This document shows positions 8,338 through 16,584 of a DNA stretch of 64,000 nt, piece after piece. The translations under genes and the position numbers were made by a program. Numbering within the stretch: position 1 is the stretch's first letter; each line of letters begins with the position of its first letter. The stretch is taken from the NCBI GenBank assembly GCA_050260055.1, contig JBLNBO010000027.1, forward strand, positions 1 to 64,000, read 5' to 3'. This DNA comes from JBLMYQ01 sp050260055 (lineage in GTDB: Bacteria; Bacillota; Clostridia; Acetivibrionales; UBA4821). Below the pieces are notes generated by a model. The model saw only the letters and a program-made list of their open reading frames with translations. It was not told the origin of the DNA and searched no databases.

Positions 8338-9147
8338 ATGATAATAACTGTTAATAGCATTCGAAAGTCGAGTGGAACATCAACGTTTTCAATTTCTCTA
8401 GGCATACAGCTTTCACAGGCCACCGATTTTTCAGTATTACTTATTGATGGAAGCTATTTATACTCGGATATAGATGCAATACTTGGAGTAGAAACAGACA
8501 GAGGGCTTGATGATGTTCTGGATTTATTAAATAGCAACAAAATAAATGAAAAATTATTTAAAGATATTACCATTGAATTTGGGAACTTTTACGTATTAAC
8601 AGGGTCTAAAATATCACAGTATAATAGATTTGAAATGGACGACGTTAATTACAACAGAATATTCAGTATTGCAGAATCACTATTTGATATTATAATAATT
8701 GATTCGCCAACTAAAAAAATGTCCAATTACCTTGTTGAAAAAGCTAAAACATCGGAAAGGTTCTTGGAGCTTCAGCTTGCAAAACAAAACTTCTTAATAT
8801 TTGATAAGTATACAAAGGGTAAGGATTATAACAAAGAAGGTTCAGTAGTAATTGTAAATAATTATTGGGAAGGTAGAAAGTTTAACAAAAACTATATTAT
8901 CAATGAATATAAAATAAAAGTACCTGTATTCACCATGAGACATTCAGATAAGCTACTGGAAGCTTATAATGACAGATTGATAGATAGATATTTATTGAAT
9001 GAAAATGATGGATATACCGAGGATTTAAAAGTATTCATGAATTATTTGGCTGAACTATGGAATTTCTCATTAAAGAATGAATTTGTTGTAAAAAAGACTG
9101 TTGTTGAACAAGCATCTAATGTTAAGAAAAAAGGATTGTTCTGGTAA
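8338..9147 (+). CDS. TadZ-like P-loop family protein with a degenerate Walker A
   Basis: 269 aa resembling MinD/ParA family TadZ: N-terminal strand MIITVNSIRKSSGTSTFSISLGIQL, then VLLIDGSYLYSDIDAILGVE (a Walker B-like strand in the same place as VALVDLDLQFGD in the first TadZ), and FDIIIIDSPTKK as the third motif. The P-loop is broken: KGGVGKTT is replaced by KSSGTST, so the signature lysine-glycine pair and the catalytic lysine are gone. No receiver domain is present. It probably has lost ATP hydrolysis and works as a scaffold or positioning protein. It lies 45 bp after the CpaB-like gene. Family placement is by pattern and gene order. Confidence 0.7.
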   Translation: MIITVNSIRKSSGTSTFSISLGIQLSQATDFSVLLIDGSYLYSDIDAILGVETDRGLDDVLDLLNSNKINEKLFKDITIEFGNFYVLTGSKISQYNRFEMDDVNYNRIFSIAESLFDIIIIDSPTKKMSNYLVEKAKTSERFLELQLAKQNFLIFDKYTKGKDYNKEGSVVIVNNYWEGRKFNKNYIINEYKIKVPVFTMRHSDKLLEAYNDRLIDRYLLNENDGYTEDLKVFMNYLAELWNFSLKNEFVVKKTVVEQASNVKKKGLFW

Positions 9148-9227
9148 TTCTAATGATAAAGCCTTAATGTTCTCAGCTTGAAGTTTTATATAAGCTCTGA
9201 ATATAAAGAGAATAAGGTGGTGTGATA

Positions 9228-10853
9228 ATGGAAGAACTTTCGGAAAAGAAGAAACTGCAAAAGTATTCAATAGAAAAGGTTATGGAAGAGATACAGCAAA
9301 AGCTTACTGATGAAAGGCTTCAAATTGATTTAAAGGATGAGAAACTTGCAAGGAAAAGAGTCCTTTTATCAGAAATGATTAGACAAGCTGTAGCTGGTGA
9401 CCAAAATGCAAAGAACTATGTAATAAATAAGATTATAAAAACTCTTTCGACTGAGATGGACATAAATAATGAAAATATCAATTACATAGTAAATTTTAAT
9501 GATATTAAGAAACTTTCGTATTATTATCAGTTTCATATTCTTTCGCTGAAGTATGATATTTCTAAAGTAATTGATAAGTATAATGACCAATTTGGAATAA
9601 TAGATTACTCTGATGCAGGCAACAATATATTTTCTAAAGAGACTTTTGAAAAAATTATTGATATTGAGTTAAATGAACAGAATTTATATCTAGAATTTAT
9701 AGAAAAAATCAACGTAATTGCTAACATTGTTTATGCCGAAGTATATGGTTTGTCCATAATAGATAGGATTGAGTTCATGGACATAAACGAAGTTGGCGTA
9801 AATGGATACCAATATGTTTGGATACAGCATAAAGGTAGTAAGATTTGGCTGGAATTTCTACAATACCCTGATAATAATCTACTTAATAATGTTTGCAAAA
9901 ATGCAGTTAGTTTTAACTCTAAAGTTGACCTGAGTCCGAGCAACCCAGGTATCATATGTCAAAGGTATGATGGTTCACGTATAACTTGTTCACTTCAACC
10001 GTTCTACAGCGAGCCGACTCTTAATTTAAGAAGGTTCAATCTTGGAAACTTTAATCCTGATAAGATGGTTAAATTAGGTACTATTGATGATTTGTCAAAA
10101 GATTTACTAAGGATTCTTATTAAAGGCAGATCCAATATCATTATTGCTGGAGGTATGGGAGATGGTAAATCAACTACATTGATGACGTTGATAAACTTTG
10201 TTCCGGGTTCAAGAGCAATTGGTACAATAGAAGAAAATCTCGAGTTGTGCTTAAAAGCAAGACATCCTTCTAAAAATGTAATTGAGGCTCAGGCTGTTCC
10301 GGGAAAACCTATATCAAGTGCATTCGAGTTTATGCTGAAACAGGCAAGAGATATTGTTATACTAGGAGAAATAACAAACTCAGAGGAAGCAACACAGCTA
10401 ATAAATGTTATGCTTCGTCTCTGTAGAGGTTCGATGGGAACATTTCATAGTGAAAATCCAAAGGCTGTAATAATAAATCTTAGGAACCTACTTCTGAAAT
10501 CTGGATTCTATCACAATGAAATGGTTGCACAGGCTGACGTTGTTGAAGCTGTAAACATAGTAATTCAGATGACTCACGACACGAAGGGCAGAAGGTTTGT
10601 TGATTATATTACTGAAATTGAACCAGTATCTGATGCAGAAGGTTCGGTTATAACATCGAATTTCAGGCCAAGGCATCTAATGGAAAGAATAAATGGAGAA
10701 TTTCACATAAATAATACCATTTCAGAAGAATATGCTCAAAAGCTTATGAAGTATAGTGTAACTCAGCAGGAAATTGATGACATAAACCAAAGAATGCTTG
10801 AAAGGATGAAAGTAAATCCTAAATTGAAAAAAACGAAAGGCAAGGATTCATAA
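9228..10853 (+). CDS. CpaF-like secretion ATPase of the second cluster
   Basis: 541 aa from the ATG at 9228, which follows AAGGTGGTG; an in-frame GTG lies at 9222. An N-terminal region of about 180 residues is unlike ordinary CpaF. The motor domain starts with FMDINEVGVNGYQYVWIQ (counterpart of SEIMVNGPEQVYVE), then Walker A GGMGDGKST (about 307-315), Walker B DIVILGEI, and a His-box-like CRGSMGTFHSENP. The P-loop keeps GKST, so ATP binding is expected. Usual CpaF proteins have GGTGSGKT and TGHDGSLTTGHAN, so this copy is strongly diverged. It would power the second Tad-like machine. Confidence 0.85.
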   Translation: MEELSEKKKLQKYSIEKVMEEIQQKLTDERLQIDLKDEKLARKRVLLSEMIRQAVAGDQNAKNYVINKIIKTLSTEMDINNENINYIVNFNDIKKLSYYYQFHILSLKYDISKVIDKYNDQFGIIDYSDAGNNIFSKETFEKIIDIELNEQNLYLEFIEKINVIANIVYAEVYGLSIIDRIEFMDINEVGVNGYQYVWIQHKGSKIWLEFLQYPDNNLLNNVCKNAVSFNSKVDLSPSNPGIICQRYDGSRITCSLQPFYSEPTLNLRRFNLGNFNPDKMVKLGTIDDLSKDLLRILIKGRSNIIIAGGMGDGKSTTLMTLINFVPGSRAIGTIEENLELCLKARHPSKNVIEAQAVPGKPISSAFEFMLKQARDIVILGEITNSEEATQLINVMLRLCRGSMGTFHSENPKAVIINLRNLLLKSGFYHNEMVAQADVVEAVNIVIQMTHDTKGRRFVDYITEIEPVSDAEGSVITSNFRPRHLMERINGEFHINNTISEEYAQKLMKYSVTQQEIDDINQRMLERMKVNPKLKKTKGKDS

Positions 10854-10854
10854 T

Positions 10855-11853
10855 ATGCAGGCAGGTGTAAATCAAACAACTGTAGAAATATATCAAAAGG
10901 TTCAACCGCTAACTGCCGAGCAATTTTTGGTGCTTTTAGGTGTATATGTTTTTGCACTTGTCATTTGTTATTACATAATAGATATCATTGAGAGATCAAA
11001 AGTAAAGAAACTAAGCAAACCAAAGTTTATATATTTTAAGACAAGCTTTTTAAATAAGTATATTGATAAGCTTTTTGAAATACCGATTATTGAAAAATAT
11101 ATTAAGAGAATATCTTACAAATTGTCATACTTTAACTCATACGATGAGAGAGTAAACTATAGAAATGCACTTTTGCTAAGTATAGCAGTAATATTTATGT
11201 CATTACTAATGTTTATAATCTTATGCGTAATGTTTCAGGGAAGTATATGGTATTTATATCTTTTATATGTAGTTTTAATTGTGCTGATAGTATATATAGT
11301 TCTTAGTTTTTGGGGAGAAATGAAAGAGCTAAAAATGGCTAAACAATTACCAGAGGCATTGAATGACCTTAAAATTGCTTATGATAACAAAAAACGTTTA
11401 AAACTGGCTATATTGGAAGCTTACAATGATATGCCTAGAGATATAAGAAAAGAATTTGCAAGACTTGCAGAGTCTGATAATCTTGAGCAGTCAATTATAT
11501 TTTTGAGAGAAAGAGTAAAAAACGATTGGTTCAAAATTGTATTGACGCTTATGCTTTTAGCTGTACAAAAGGGTGATAAAGAAGGTGCTTTATCCGATCA
11601 GCTGCAAAACTTAAATGGTATTATATCGCAGGAAATACTTATAAAAGAATCTAACAGATTGATGTTTCAGTTATATAAAATATTTGTTTTAGCGGCGCCC
11701 TTATTTGCTTATTTCTTAAGAAACAACATGATGGCAATGGGTGCAGACATAGCAAAACTGTACGAATCTGTTGATGCAGCAAATGCACTTGCTGGGGTTC
11801 TTATACTATGTATTGTTGCTTATTTCTTGCTTGACACTTTTGAAAAGATATAG
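10855..11853 (+). CDS. TadB-like membrane platform protein of the second cluster
   Basis: 332 aa, one base after the CpaF-like stop. Helices near residues 18-43, two around 97-150, and two at the C-terminus (FKLYKIFVLAAPLFAYFL-like and NALAGVLILCIVAYFLL) give the layout of TadB. The cytoplasmic part has KQLPEALNDLKIAYDNKKRLKLAILEAY, matching the T2SSF helix entry of TadB at 4320 (FNDSLGDAIVLISNSLKAG). Sequence similarity to the family looks weak by eye; the call rests on topology and on position between the ATPase and the TadC-like gene. Confidence 0.7.
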   Translation: MQAGVNQTTVEIYQKVQPLTAEQFLVLLGVYVFALVICYYIIDIIERSKVKKLSKPKFIYFKTSFLNKYIDKLFEIPIIEKYIKRISYKLSYFNSYDERVNYRNALLLSIAVIFMSLLMFIILCVMFQGSIWYLYLLYVVLIVLIVYIVLSFWGEMKELKMAKQLPEALNDLKIAYDNKKRLKLAILEAYNDMPRDIRKEFARLAESDNLEQSIIFLRERVKNDWFKIVLTLMLLAVQKGDKEGALSDQLQNLNGIISQEILIKESNRLMFQLYKIFVLAAPLFAYFLRNNMMAMGADIAKLYESVDAANALAGVLILCIVAYFLLDTFEKI

Positions 11854-11877
11854 CATTGAAAGCCAAAAAGGCGGTGA

Positions 11878-12972
11878 ATGGACATACAGATAAATAGATT
11901 TCTTAAGCTAAAGAAAAAGTACATAGTGAAAAAGACATTCAAGGATACTTGGGCGTATAAGTATGTTCTAAGGTACTTGTATCCGAATGAAAACACCAAA
12001 CTGTATGAGTTTTATAAGAAACTGAAGCAGAAAGCAATGCTGAATATGTCGGTAGAAGATTTATGGAATATAAAAATGCTTTTTGCTTTATCGGCACTCA
12101 TCCTTGTTTTGATTATTAGTAAGTCTAATGTTTATTACAGCACAATGGAAATAATCGAACAGACTGATAGCAGTTCAGCATTGTTATTTACCGGAGATAA
12201 TCCGAGTGCTGAGAAACAAAAACGTATAGAAGAGAATAAACGCAAGGAAAGACAGATTTTTGAGGAAATTAAAAGCAAATATAATTATCAGCAGAATAAC
12301 TCTGATGAAATAACTGCAGTGGGTGTAATATCGCAATATATGGAAAAGAACAAATTAACGATCGAAGATCAACCGACTGAAGATGTAGCTAGGCGAATTT
12401 ACAATAAAATTATAAAATATAATACTGCAAAGGAAGTCGATTACCAAGGGTTAGTAATTTTAGTTGTATTATCATTCTTTTTACCTGATGCATTCCTAAT
12501 GTTTAAGAGCTACATGTTAAAGTTTTATATATATAATGAATACTTGAAACTCGAAGTTACAGCGATTATGGTAGGAAAGCTTGAACCTATAAAGGTAGAA
12601 GAAATATTAAATGTATTATCTGATAATAGTAAATATTTTAAAAAGTATATAGATGAAATTCGATACAATTATTTTAATGTCAAAGACGGTAACGCAAGAG
12701 CTTTTGATTCAGTCCTGGAAAAAGTAGCGCACAAAGAACTCAGATATCTATTAAAAGCTCTGCAGCAGGCAGCAGAAGCAGATTTAAAAATTACAATCGA
12801 AAACCTGGAAAACCAAAGAAAAAGTAACAAGGAATTTAGAAATATCAAAGAGCAGAACAAGCTTAAAAAGAAGGAGTTGATAGGAATATTAATGATATTG
12901 ATTGTACTTGCAGCAGTTTGCGTATACGCATTTGCACCGTTTGAGAACATGATGAATAACTTTAGTATTTAA
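11878..12972 (+). CDS. TadC-like membrane protein with a large hydrophilic insertion
   Basis: 364 aa; the ATG follows AAGGCGGTG. Membrane helices lie at about residues 62-82, 188-207 and 340-358. Between the first two is a charged stretch of about 100 residues (from TMEIIEQTDSSSALLF, through a Lys/Glu-rich predicted coiled coil, to KYNTAKEVDYQGL) that TadC at 5302 does not have. The C-terminal part, with LRYLLKALQQAAEADLKITIENLENQ, has the helix pattern of a T2SSF domain. It pairs with the TadB-like protein 24 bp upstream. The gene is probably the second platform subunit, based on order and topology. Confidence 0.65.
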   Translation: MDIQINRFLKLKKKYIVKKTFKDTWAYKYVLRYLYPNENTKLYEFYKKLKQKAMLNMSVEDLWNIKMLFALSALILVLIISKSNVYYSTMEIIEQTDSSSALLFTGDNPSAEKQKRIEENKRKERQIFEEIKSKYNYQQNNSDEITAVGVISQYMEKNKLTIEDQPTEDVARRIYNKIIKYNTAKEVDYQGLVILVVLSFFLPDAFLMFKSYMLKFYIYNEYLKLEVTAIMVGKLEPIKVEEILNVLSDNSKYFKKYIDEIRYNYFNVKDGNARAFDSVLEKVAHKELRYLLKALQQAAEADLKITIENLENQRKSNKEFRNIKEQNKLKKKELIGILMILIVLAAVCVYAFAPFENMMNNFSI

Positions 12973-13012
12973 AAAATTAAATAAATTATAATAAATTAAG
13001 GGGGAATATTTC

Positions 13013-13498
13013 ATGATGAAAAAATTCAAAAACGCTTTAAAAAGCAAAAGAGGACAAATCGGAGAAATACTTGTAGTTGTAGTACTTATAATTCTAGCTG
13101 TACTTGGTATTGTAAAATATGTTATGCCTATGTTTGATAAGAACCAAGCACTTTCCGGTGCTGCTGGCGGGCAAATGGATCAGCTTGCTAAAAATGCAAG
13201 AGAAGCAAAATGGGGAGTTCAAGGCAGTGAAGTTACTGCTCAAACTGTAATAAATACATGGAACGAAGTTGTTAGAGCTAAAACGACGCCAAGTGAAGAT
13301 ATCCAACCAACTGCAACTTTACAATATCACAATGCAGCTAACTTAGGTAGTTTAGTATCAACTGAAACACGTTTTTATGACGAGTATGCAAATGCAGTAG
13401 GTACTGAAGATGTTGATAGAATGGCTACATATACTATAACAACTATAACATATGGCACTGATGGAAAACTTGCTGCTATTGTATATACTAAGAGATAA
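13013..13498 (+). CDS. Pilin-like protein of the second cluster (161 aa)
   Basis: Probable main pilin of the second machine. The N-terminus MMKKFKNALKSKRGQIGEI is basic, then RGQ opens a 20-residue hydrophobic helix (ILVVVVLIILAVLGIVKYV). The processing site resembles class III (G/QIGEI), but the conserved acidic residue is at +4, not +5 as in the Flp pilins, and the Tyr is missing. The mature domain of about 125 residues is far larger than in Flp and starts DKNQALSGAAGGQMDQLAKNA. An AAGGGGG ribosome site precedes the start. A long stem-loop follows the gene at 13523-13555, like the hairpin behind the Flp genes. Confidence 0.7.
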   Translation: MMKKFKNALKSKRGQIGEILVVVVLIILAVLGIVKYVMPMFDKNQALSGAAGGQMDQLAKNAREAKWGVQGSEVTAQTVINTWNEVVRAKTTPSEDIQPTATLQYHNAANLGSLVSTETRFYDEYANAVGTEDVDRMATYTITTITYGTDGKLAAIVYTKR

Positions 13499-13522
13499 CA
13501 TAATATAATCCATAAAATAATT

Positions 13523-13555
13523 AGCGAATACTGGAGATTTTGTCCAGTATTCGCT
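13523..13555 (+). terminator. Long stem-loop after the pilin-like gene
   Basis: AGCGAATACTGGA at 13523-13535 pairs perfectly with TCCAGTATTCGCT at 13543-13555 (13 bp, 7-nt loop). Only three T follow, so it may be a partial terminator or an mRNA 3' stabiliser that sets pilin expression apart from the downstream genes. Confidence 0.65.
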
Positions 13556-13572
13556 TTAATGGGTGAGTAAGT

Positions 13573-14391
13573 ATGAAGCTTATTAATAAAATCAAAAGTG
13601 AAAAGGCACAAATAGCAGACGTTATAATGTTCTTTATATTTATTGTTTTTGTTCTTTACTTCATTATCCTATTTACTTCAATGCAGTTTTATTTTCGTGC
13701 ACAAAAAATGGTTGACGGCATAGTCAGGGATGAAGTAGAAACTATAAGAACAAAGGGTATACTTACTAAATCTGAATATGAGGATTTTCTTGATAGAATA
13801 GGAAAATTCGGGAACTTTAATGTACTTGTTGTTGCTGAACTACAAGATAATGCCGGAGTGCGGGCAAAATGGTTTGATATAAATTCTATATGTGGCAAAC
13901 CTTTGAAGGTTGGCGATTATATTAAAATATTTGTAGAATCCAAAAGGCCGCCGTTATTTTCTGAGCTGCTTCTAAGAAATTTTATGTTTGGTTATAATGG
14001 CTTAAACAAATCTGCTTCAAGCTTCAAGATGCAGTCAATAGCATCTGCAATGGTTTGTAGTGACGGATACATCAAAGGGGTAGAGGTCATGAATACTATA
14101 AACAGGTATTTCGAGACTACTCCGCCATCTCCACCATCAGGTGGTATATGGTTATACACACTAGATTATACCGGCGTTCCAATTAATGAATCTCCATCAA
14201 AAACAGTTACAACGCCAGTACAAATTACTAGTAAATATACAGGATATTATGATGTTGCTCAAACTAATCCAATCCCACCAAGGACAACAAACGCTTGGAT
14301 TGACTATGAAGGAAATTATCGTATGGATATTGAGGTTAGCTCGATTGACTATTCAATAACTAAAATATATTTTACTCAACTTGTAAAATAA
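13573..14391 (+). CDS. Pseudopilin-like membrane-anchored protein (272 aa)
   Basis: Probable minor pilin. The N-terminus MKLINKIKSEKAQIADVI parallels the pilin-like protein (K-S-x-RGQIGEI), then a hydrophobic helix FFIFIVFVLYFIILFTSM (residues 18-35), then YFRAQKMVDGIVRDEVETIRTKG, which is TadE/TadF-like. The residue before the expected cut is Ala, not Gly. The C-terminal half is extracytoplasmic with a Pro-rich linker (TTPPSPPSGG) and a Tyr/Thr-rich end. GGGTGAG precedes the ATG. It follows the pilin hairpin and precedes a second pseudopilin-like gene. No known domain is recognised beyond the N-terminus. Confidence 0.6.
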   Translation: MKLINKIKSEKAQIADVIMFFIFIVFVLYFIILFTSMQFYFRAQKMVDGIVRDEVETIRTKGILTKSEYEDFLDRIGKFGNFNVLVVAELQDNAGVRAKWFDINSICGKPLKVGDYIKIFVESKRPPLFSELLLRNFMFGYNGLNKSASSFKMQSIASAMVCSDGYIKGVEVMNTINRYFETTPPSPPSGGIWLYTLDYTGVPINESPSKTVTTPVQITSKYTGYYDVAQTNPIPPRTTNAWIDYEGNYRMDIEVSSIDYSITKIYFTQLVK

Positions 14392-14420
14392 ATTTTGTAG
14401 CAGTTACCGGGGTGTTTAAA

Positions 14421-15419
14421 ATGTTAAGAAGGCTTAAGAACTCCAAGGGTGAGGGGTCTGTATTTCCAATAATTTTAATGATTATTGTGACTACAGTTTT
14501 CATGATATCAATATTTTTGCTAAACCTGGATTCTAATCTGCGTGAGCTTCAAAAAGACAGGTATATTAAGGCTGTAGATATGGCAGTAAATACAGCAATG
14601 GCAAATATCGAGCTTTCAAATGAAGATTTAAATAACCATTTAAGTGACCAGCAGCAGCAAATTGGAATTGTATATGAGGCAAGTAACCTTGATTTGATAG
14701 CATCTGGTTATCAGAGTCATAAAAGATTGATTGTCGATAAAGAAGCACTTATGGATGTATTTTATGATGTATTATTACGGAATTTTCAAATGAAAGGTCT
14801 AGAAAATGTAGAAAACTTCCAAAGGTATATTCCTCTTAAAGCTATACTTCAATATGATACTATATCTGTTTCTTCAGGAATGCATTATGATGCTATAAGA
14901 GGCAAATATGTAGATGATTGGCAGGATGAAAGACTATTTTTTAAATCAGGCGCTACAAATATATACATGACTTTAGAGGATAAATGCTATACTGTTAATG
15001 ATGCTTTAGCAATCAATCAAAGATTTTTGGAGACAAATAAGAACTATTTTTCTGTTAATAGCACTAATCTATTAGGTATTACCCCGGAAAAGAAAAGACG
15101 TGAGATGGCAAGATGTGTAGAAAACATTCTTAGGTCACATGCAAATAGCAGTAAATTAATTATAAACGAAAGTGGAGAGCAAAAGTATTATTCAAATTCA
15201 GGTATCGGCCGATATCAATTATCTTTTGCTGATTTTGATAACATTTTGCATAATAAAGATCAAGCCGACAAAATCAATACAACATTGAATTCACCTAAAG
15301 ATGTTACTTTTTACTGCATTGTTGAAGGATTGCCAATGAAATCATTATATGGTCAAATTGATAATTCCTTCGTAGCTTTTAGTTATGGCGGGTCATCATT
15401 AAAGAGGGCAGACGAATAA
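14421..15419 (+). CDS. Pseudopilin-like membrane-anchored protein (332 aa)
   Basis: ATG at 14421 preferred over the in-frame GTG at 14412 because GGGG at 14409-14412 is then at normal distance. The basic start MLRRLKNSKGEGSVFP leads into a helix (IILMIIVTTVFMISIFLL); G/EGSVFP resembles a prepilin-type site. The rest, about 290 residues, is hydrophilic and extracytoplasmic, with a helical segment after the anchor (NLRELQKDRYIKAVDMAVNTAMANIEL) as expected for a pilin-like spine. No catalytic motif is seen. It abuts the prepilin peptidase gene: TAA at 15417-15419, next ATG at 15420. Confidence 0.6.
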   Translation: MLRRLKNSKGEGSVFPIILMIIVTTVFMISIFLLNLDSNLRELQKDRYIKAVDMAVNTAMANIELSNEDLNNHLSDQQQQIGIVYEASNLDLIASGYQSHKRLIVDKEALMDVFYDVLLRNFQMKGLENVENFQRYIPLKAILQYDTISVSSGMHYDAIRGKYVDDWQDERLFFKSGATNIYMTLEDKCYTVNDALAINQRFLETNKNYFSVNSTNLLGITPEKKRREMARCVENILRSHANSSKLIINESGEQKYYSNSGIGRYQLSFADFDNILHNKDQADKINTTLNSPKDVTFYCIVEGLPMKSLYGQIDNSFVAFSYGGSSLKRADE

Positions 15420-16004
15420 ATGCAAATTGATTTAGTTATAAAAATTGTTATAGGATTGATATTACTTTACATATCATACAAAGATATAAAGGAAAGAATT
15501 ATACCAAACTGGTCTGTCATAGTTATTCTTTGCATTACCTCAGTTTGGTATTTTCTCAACAAAGGAAATATTCTGGATTATATTTTTTATATACTACTAA
15601 TCAGTATGCCTTTGTTGGTTTTAAGCTATTTACTTGACACCTTGTCAGAAGTTAAAAAAAATATATTCGGGTATTTAACAATTCTGGTATCAATTATTAT
15701 TGCTGTAGTATTGCCGGTTGATTTTAAAATTAAGTATATTACAGCATGCCTTATAATTTTAGCGGGAACTATTCTGGAAGGACTAATCAAGAAACAGCAG
15801 GAAGAAGATGAAGAAGGTTTAAGTATTGGAGGGGGAGACATAAAGCTAATTGCTGCATTAGGGCCAATACTTCAGATGAAATCAGTAGTATTTCTATTTA
15901 TTTCATTCTTAACTGCGTATATATTTATGAAGGTTATGAAGCAAAAGGACATATATCTCGCACCTTTTATGCTTATAGGATATATATTAATACTTGTTAT
16001 ATAG
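15420..16004 (+). CDS. tadV: A24 prepilin peptidase (TadV/CpaA type)
   Basis: Membrane aspartic peptidase that cuts prepilin leaders, 194 aa. The two catalytic aspartates are D22 in YKDIKERIIPN and D140 in GGGDIKLIAAL; GGGD followed by K is the family hallmark. About six hydrophobic helices are present. It lacks the long N-terminal methylase domain of PilD, as is normal for TadV. It is the only such gene in the window and lies inside the second cluster, while the Flp cluster has none here, so one enzyme may serve both sets of pilins (inference). Confidence 0.9.
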   Translation: MQIDLVIKIVIGLILLYISYKDIKERIIPNWSVIVILCITSVWYFLNKGNILDYIFYILLISMPLLVLSYLLDTLSEVKKNIFGYLTILVSIIIAVVLPVDFKIKYITACLIILAGTILEGLIKKQQEEDEEGLSIGGGDIKLIAALGPILQMKSVVFLFISFLTAYIFMKVMKQKDIYLAPFMLIGYILILVI

Positions 16005-16034
16005 ATAAATGCTTAAAAGAGGAAGGTATAAAAT

Positions 16035-16382
16035 ATGAAGGTTATCAATAAGACCAAGAATATTTTGATTTGTGAAAATTGCGGATGGGCTGATACCTTG
16101 TACACTAGGGCAAAAGGATTATTGGGCAGAAAGAATATCGCGGAGAATGAAGGATTAGTAATTACCGGATGCAGAAGTATACATTCTTTCTTTATGCAAT
16201 TTCCAATCTGTGCAATATTTATTGATAAGAATAATAAAGTTGTCAAAATTATTGAGAACTTTAAAGTGAACAGGTTATCAGGATATTATATAAAAGCAGA
16301 TAAGGTTATTGAGTTACCCCCATGGCGGGCTAAGAATACTTCCACAGCCATTGGAGACATCATCGAATTTAATAATAAGTGA
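16035..16382 (+). CDS. DUF192 family protein
   Basis: 115-aa protein of the DUF192 family (PF02643). The characteristic parts are ARAKGLLGRKNIAENEGLVI, then SIHSFFMQFPICAIFIDKNNKVVKI and the C-terminal ADKVIELPPW with TSTAIGDIIEF. Members are often encoded next to Tad loci; their function is unknown. No signal peptide is seen and two cysteines near the N-terminus (CENCGW) form a CxxC pair, which could bind metal. It closes the second Tad-like operon, 30 bp after the peptidase, and a strong terminator follows. Confidence 0.82.
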   Translation: MKVINKTKNILICENCGWADTLYTRAKGLLGRKNIAENEGLVITGCRSIHSFFMQFPICAIFIDKNNKVVKIIENFKVNRLSGYYIKADKVIELPPWRAKNTSTAIGDIIEFNNK

Positions 16383-16394
16383 ACCTTCCATATA

Positions 16395-16425
16395 AATACT
16401 GTCAAATTTATGACAGTATTTTTTT
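16395..16425 (+). terminator. Intrinsic terminator of the second Tad-like cluster
   Basis: AATACTGTCA at 16395-16404 pairs perfectly with TGACAGTATT at 16411-16420; the T-run extends to 16425. Confidence 0.88.
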
Positions 16426-16505
16426 ATTTAGGGAGTTCATAAACTAAGTATTGACAAGGGATTTCTATTATTTTTAAAAAAAAGTAAAATTTTTACAAAT
16501 AATGC

Positions 16506-16534
16506 TTGAATATTTAGAAAATTATAATTATAAT
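16506..16534 (+). promoter_or_regulatory. SigA-type promoter of spo0A
   Basis: TTGAAT at 16506-16511, 17-bp spacer, TATAAT at 16529-16534. A good 0A box (TTTGTCGAA) was not seen between here and the gene. Confidence 0.6.
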
Positions 16535-16584
16535 GTGAGTGAAAAGTAAATTAACACAATTTAGTAAAAAGGAGGATAAACGTT

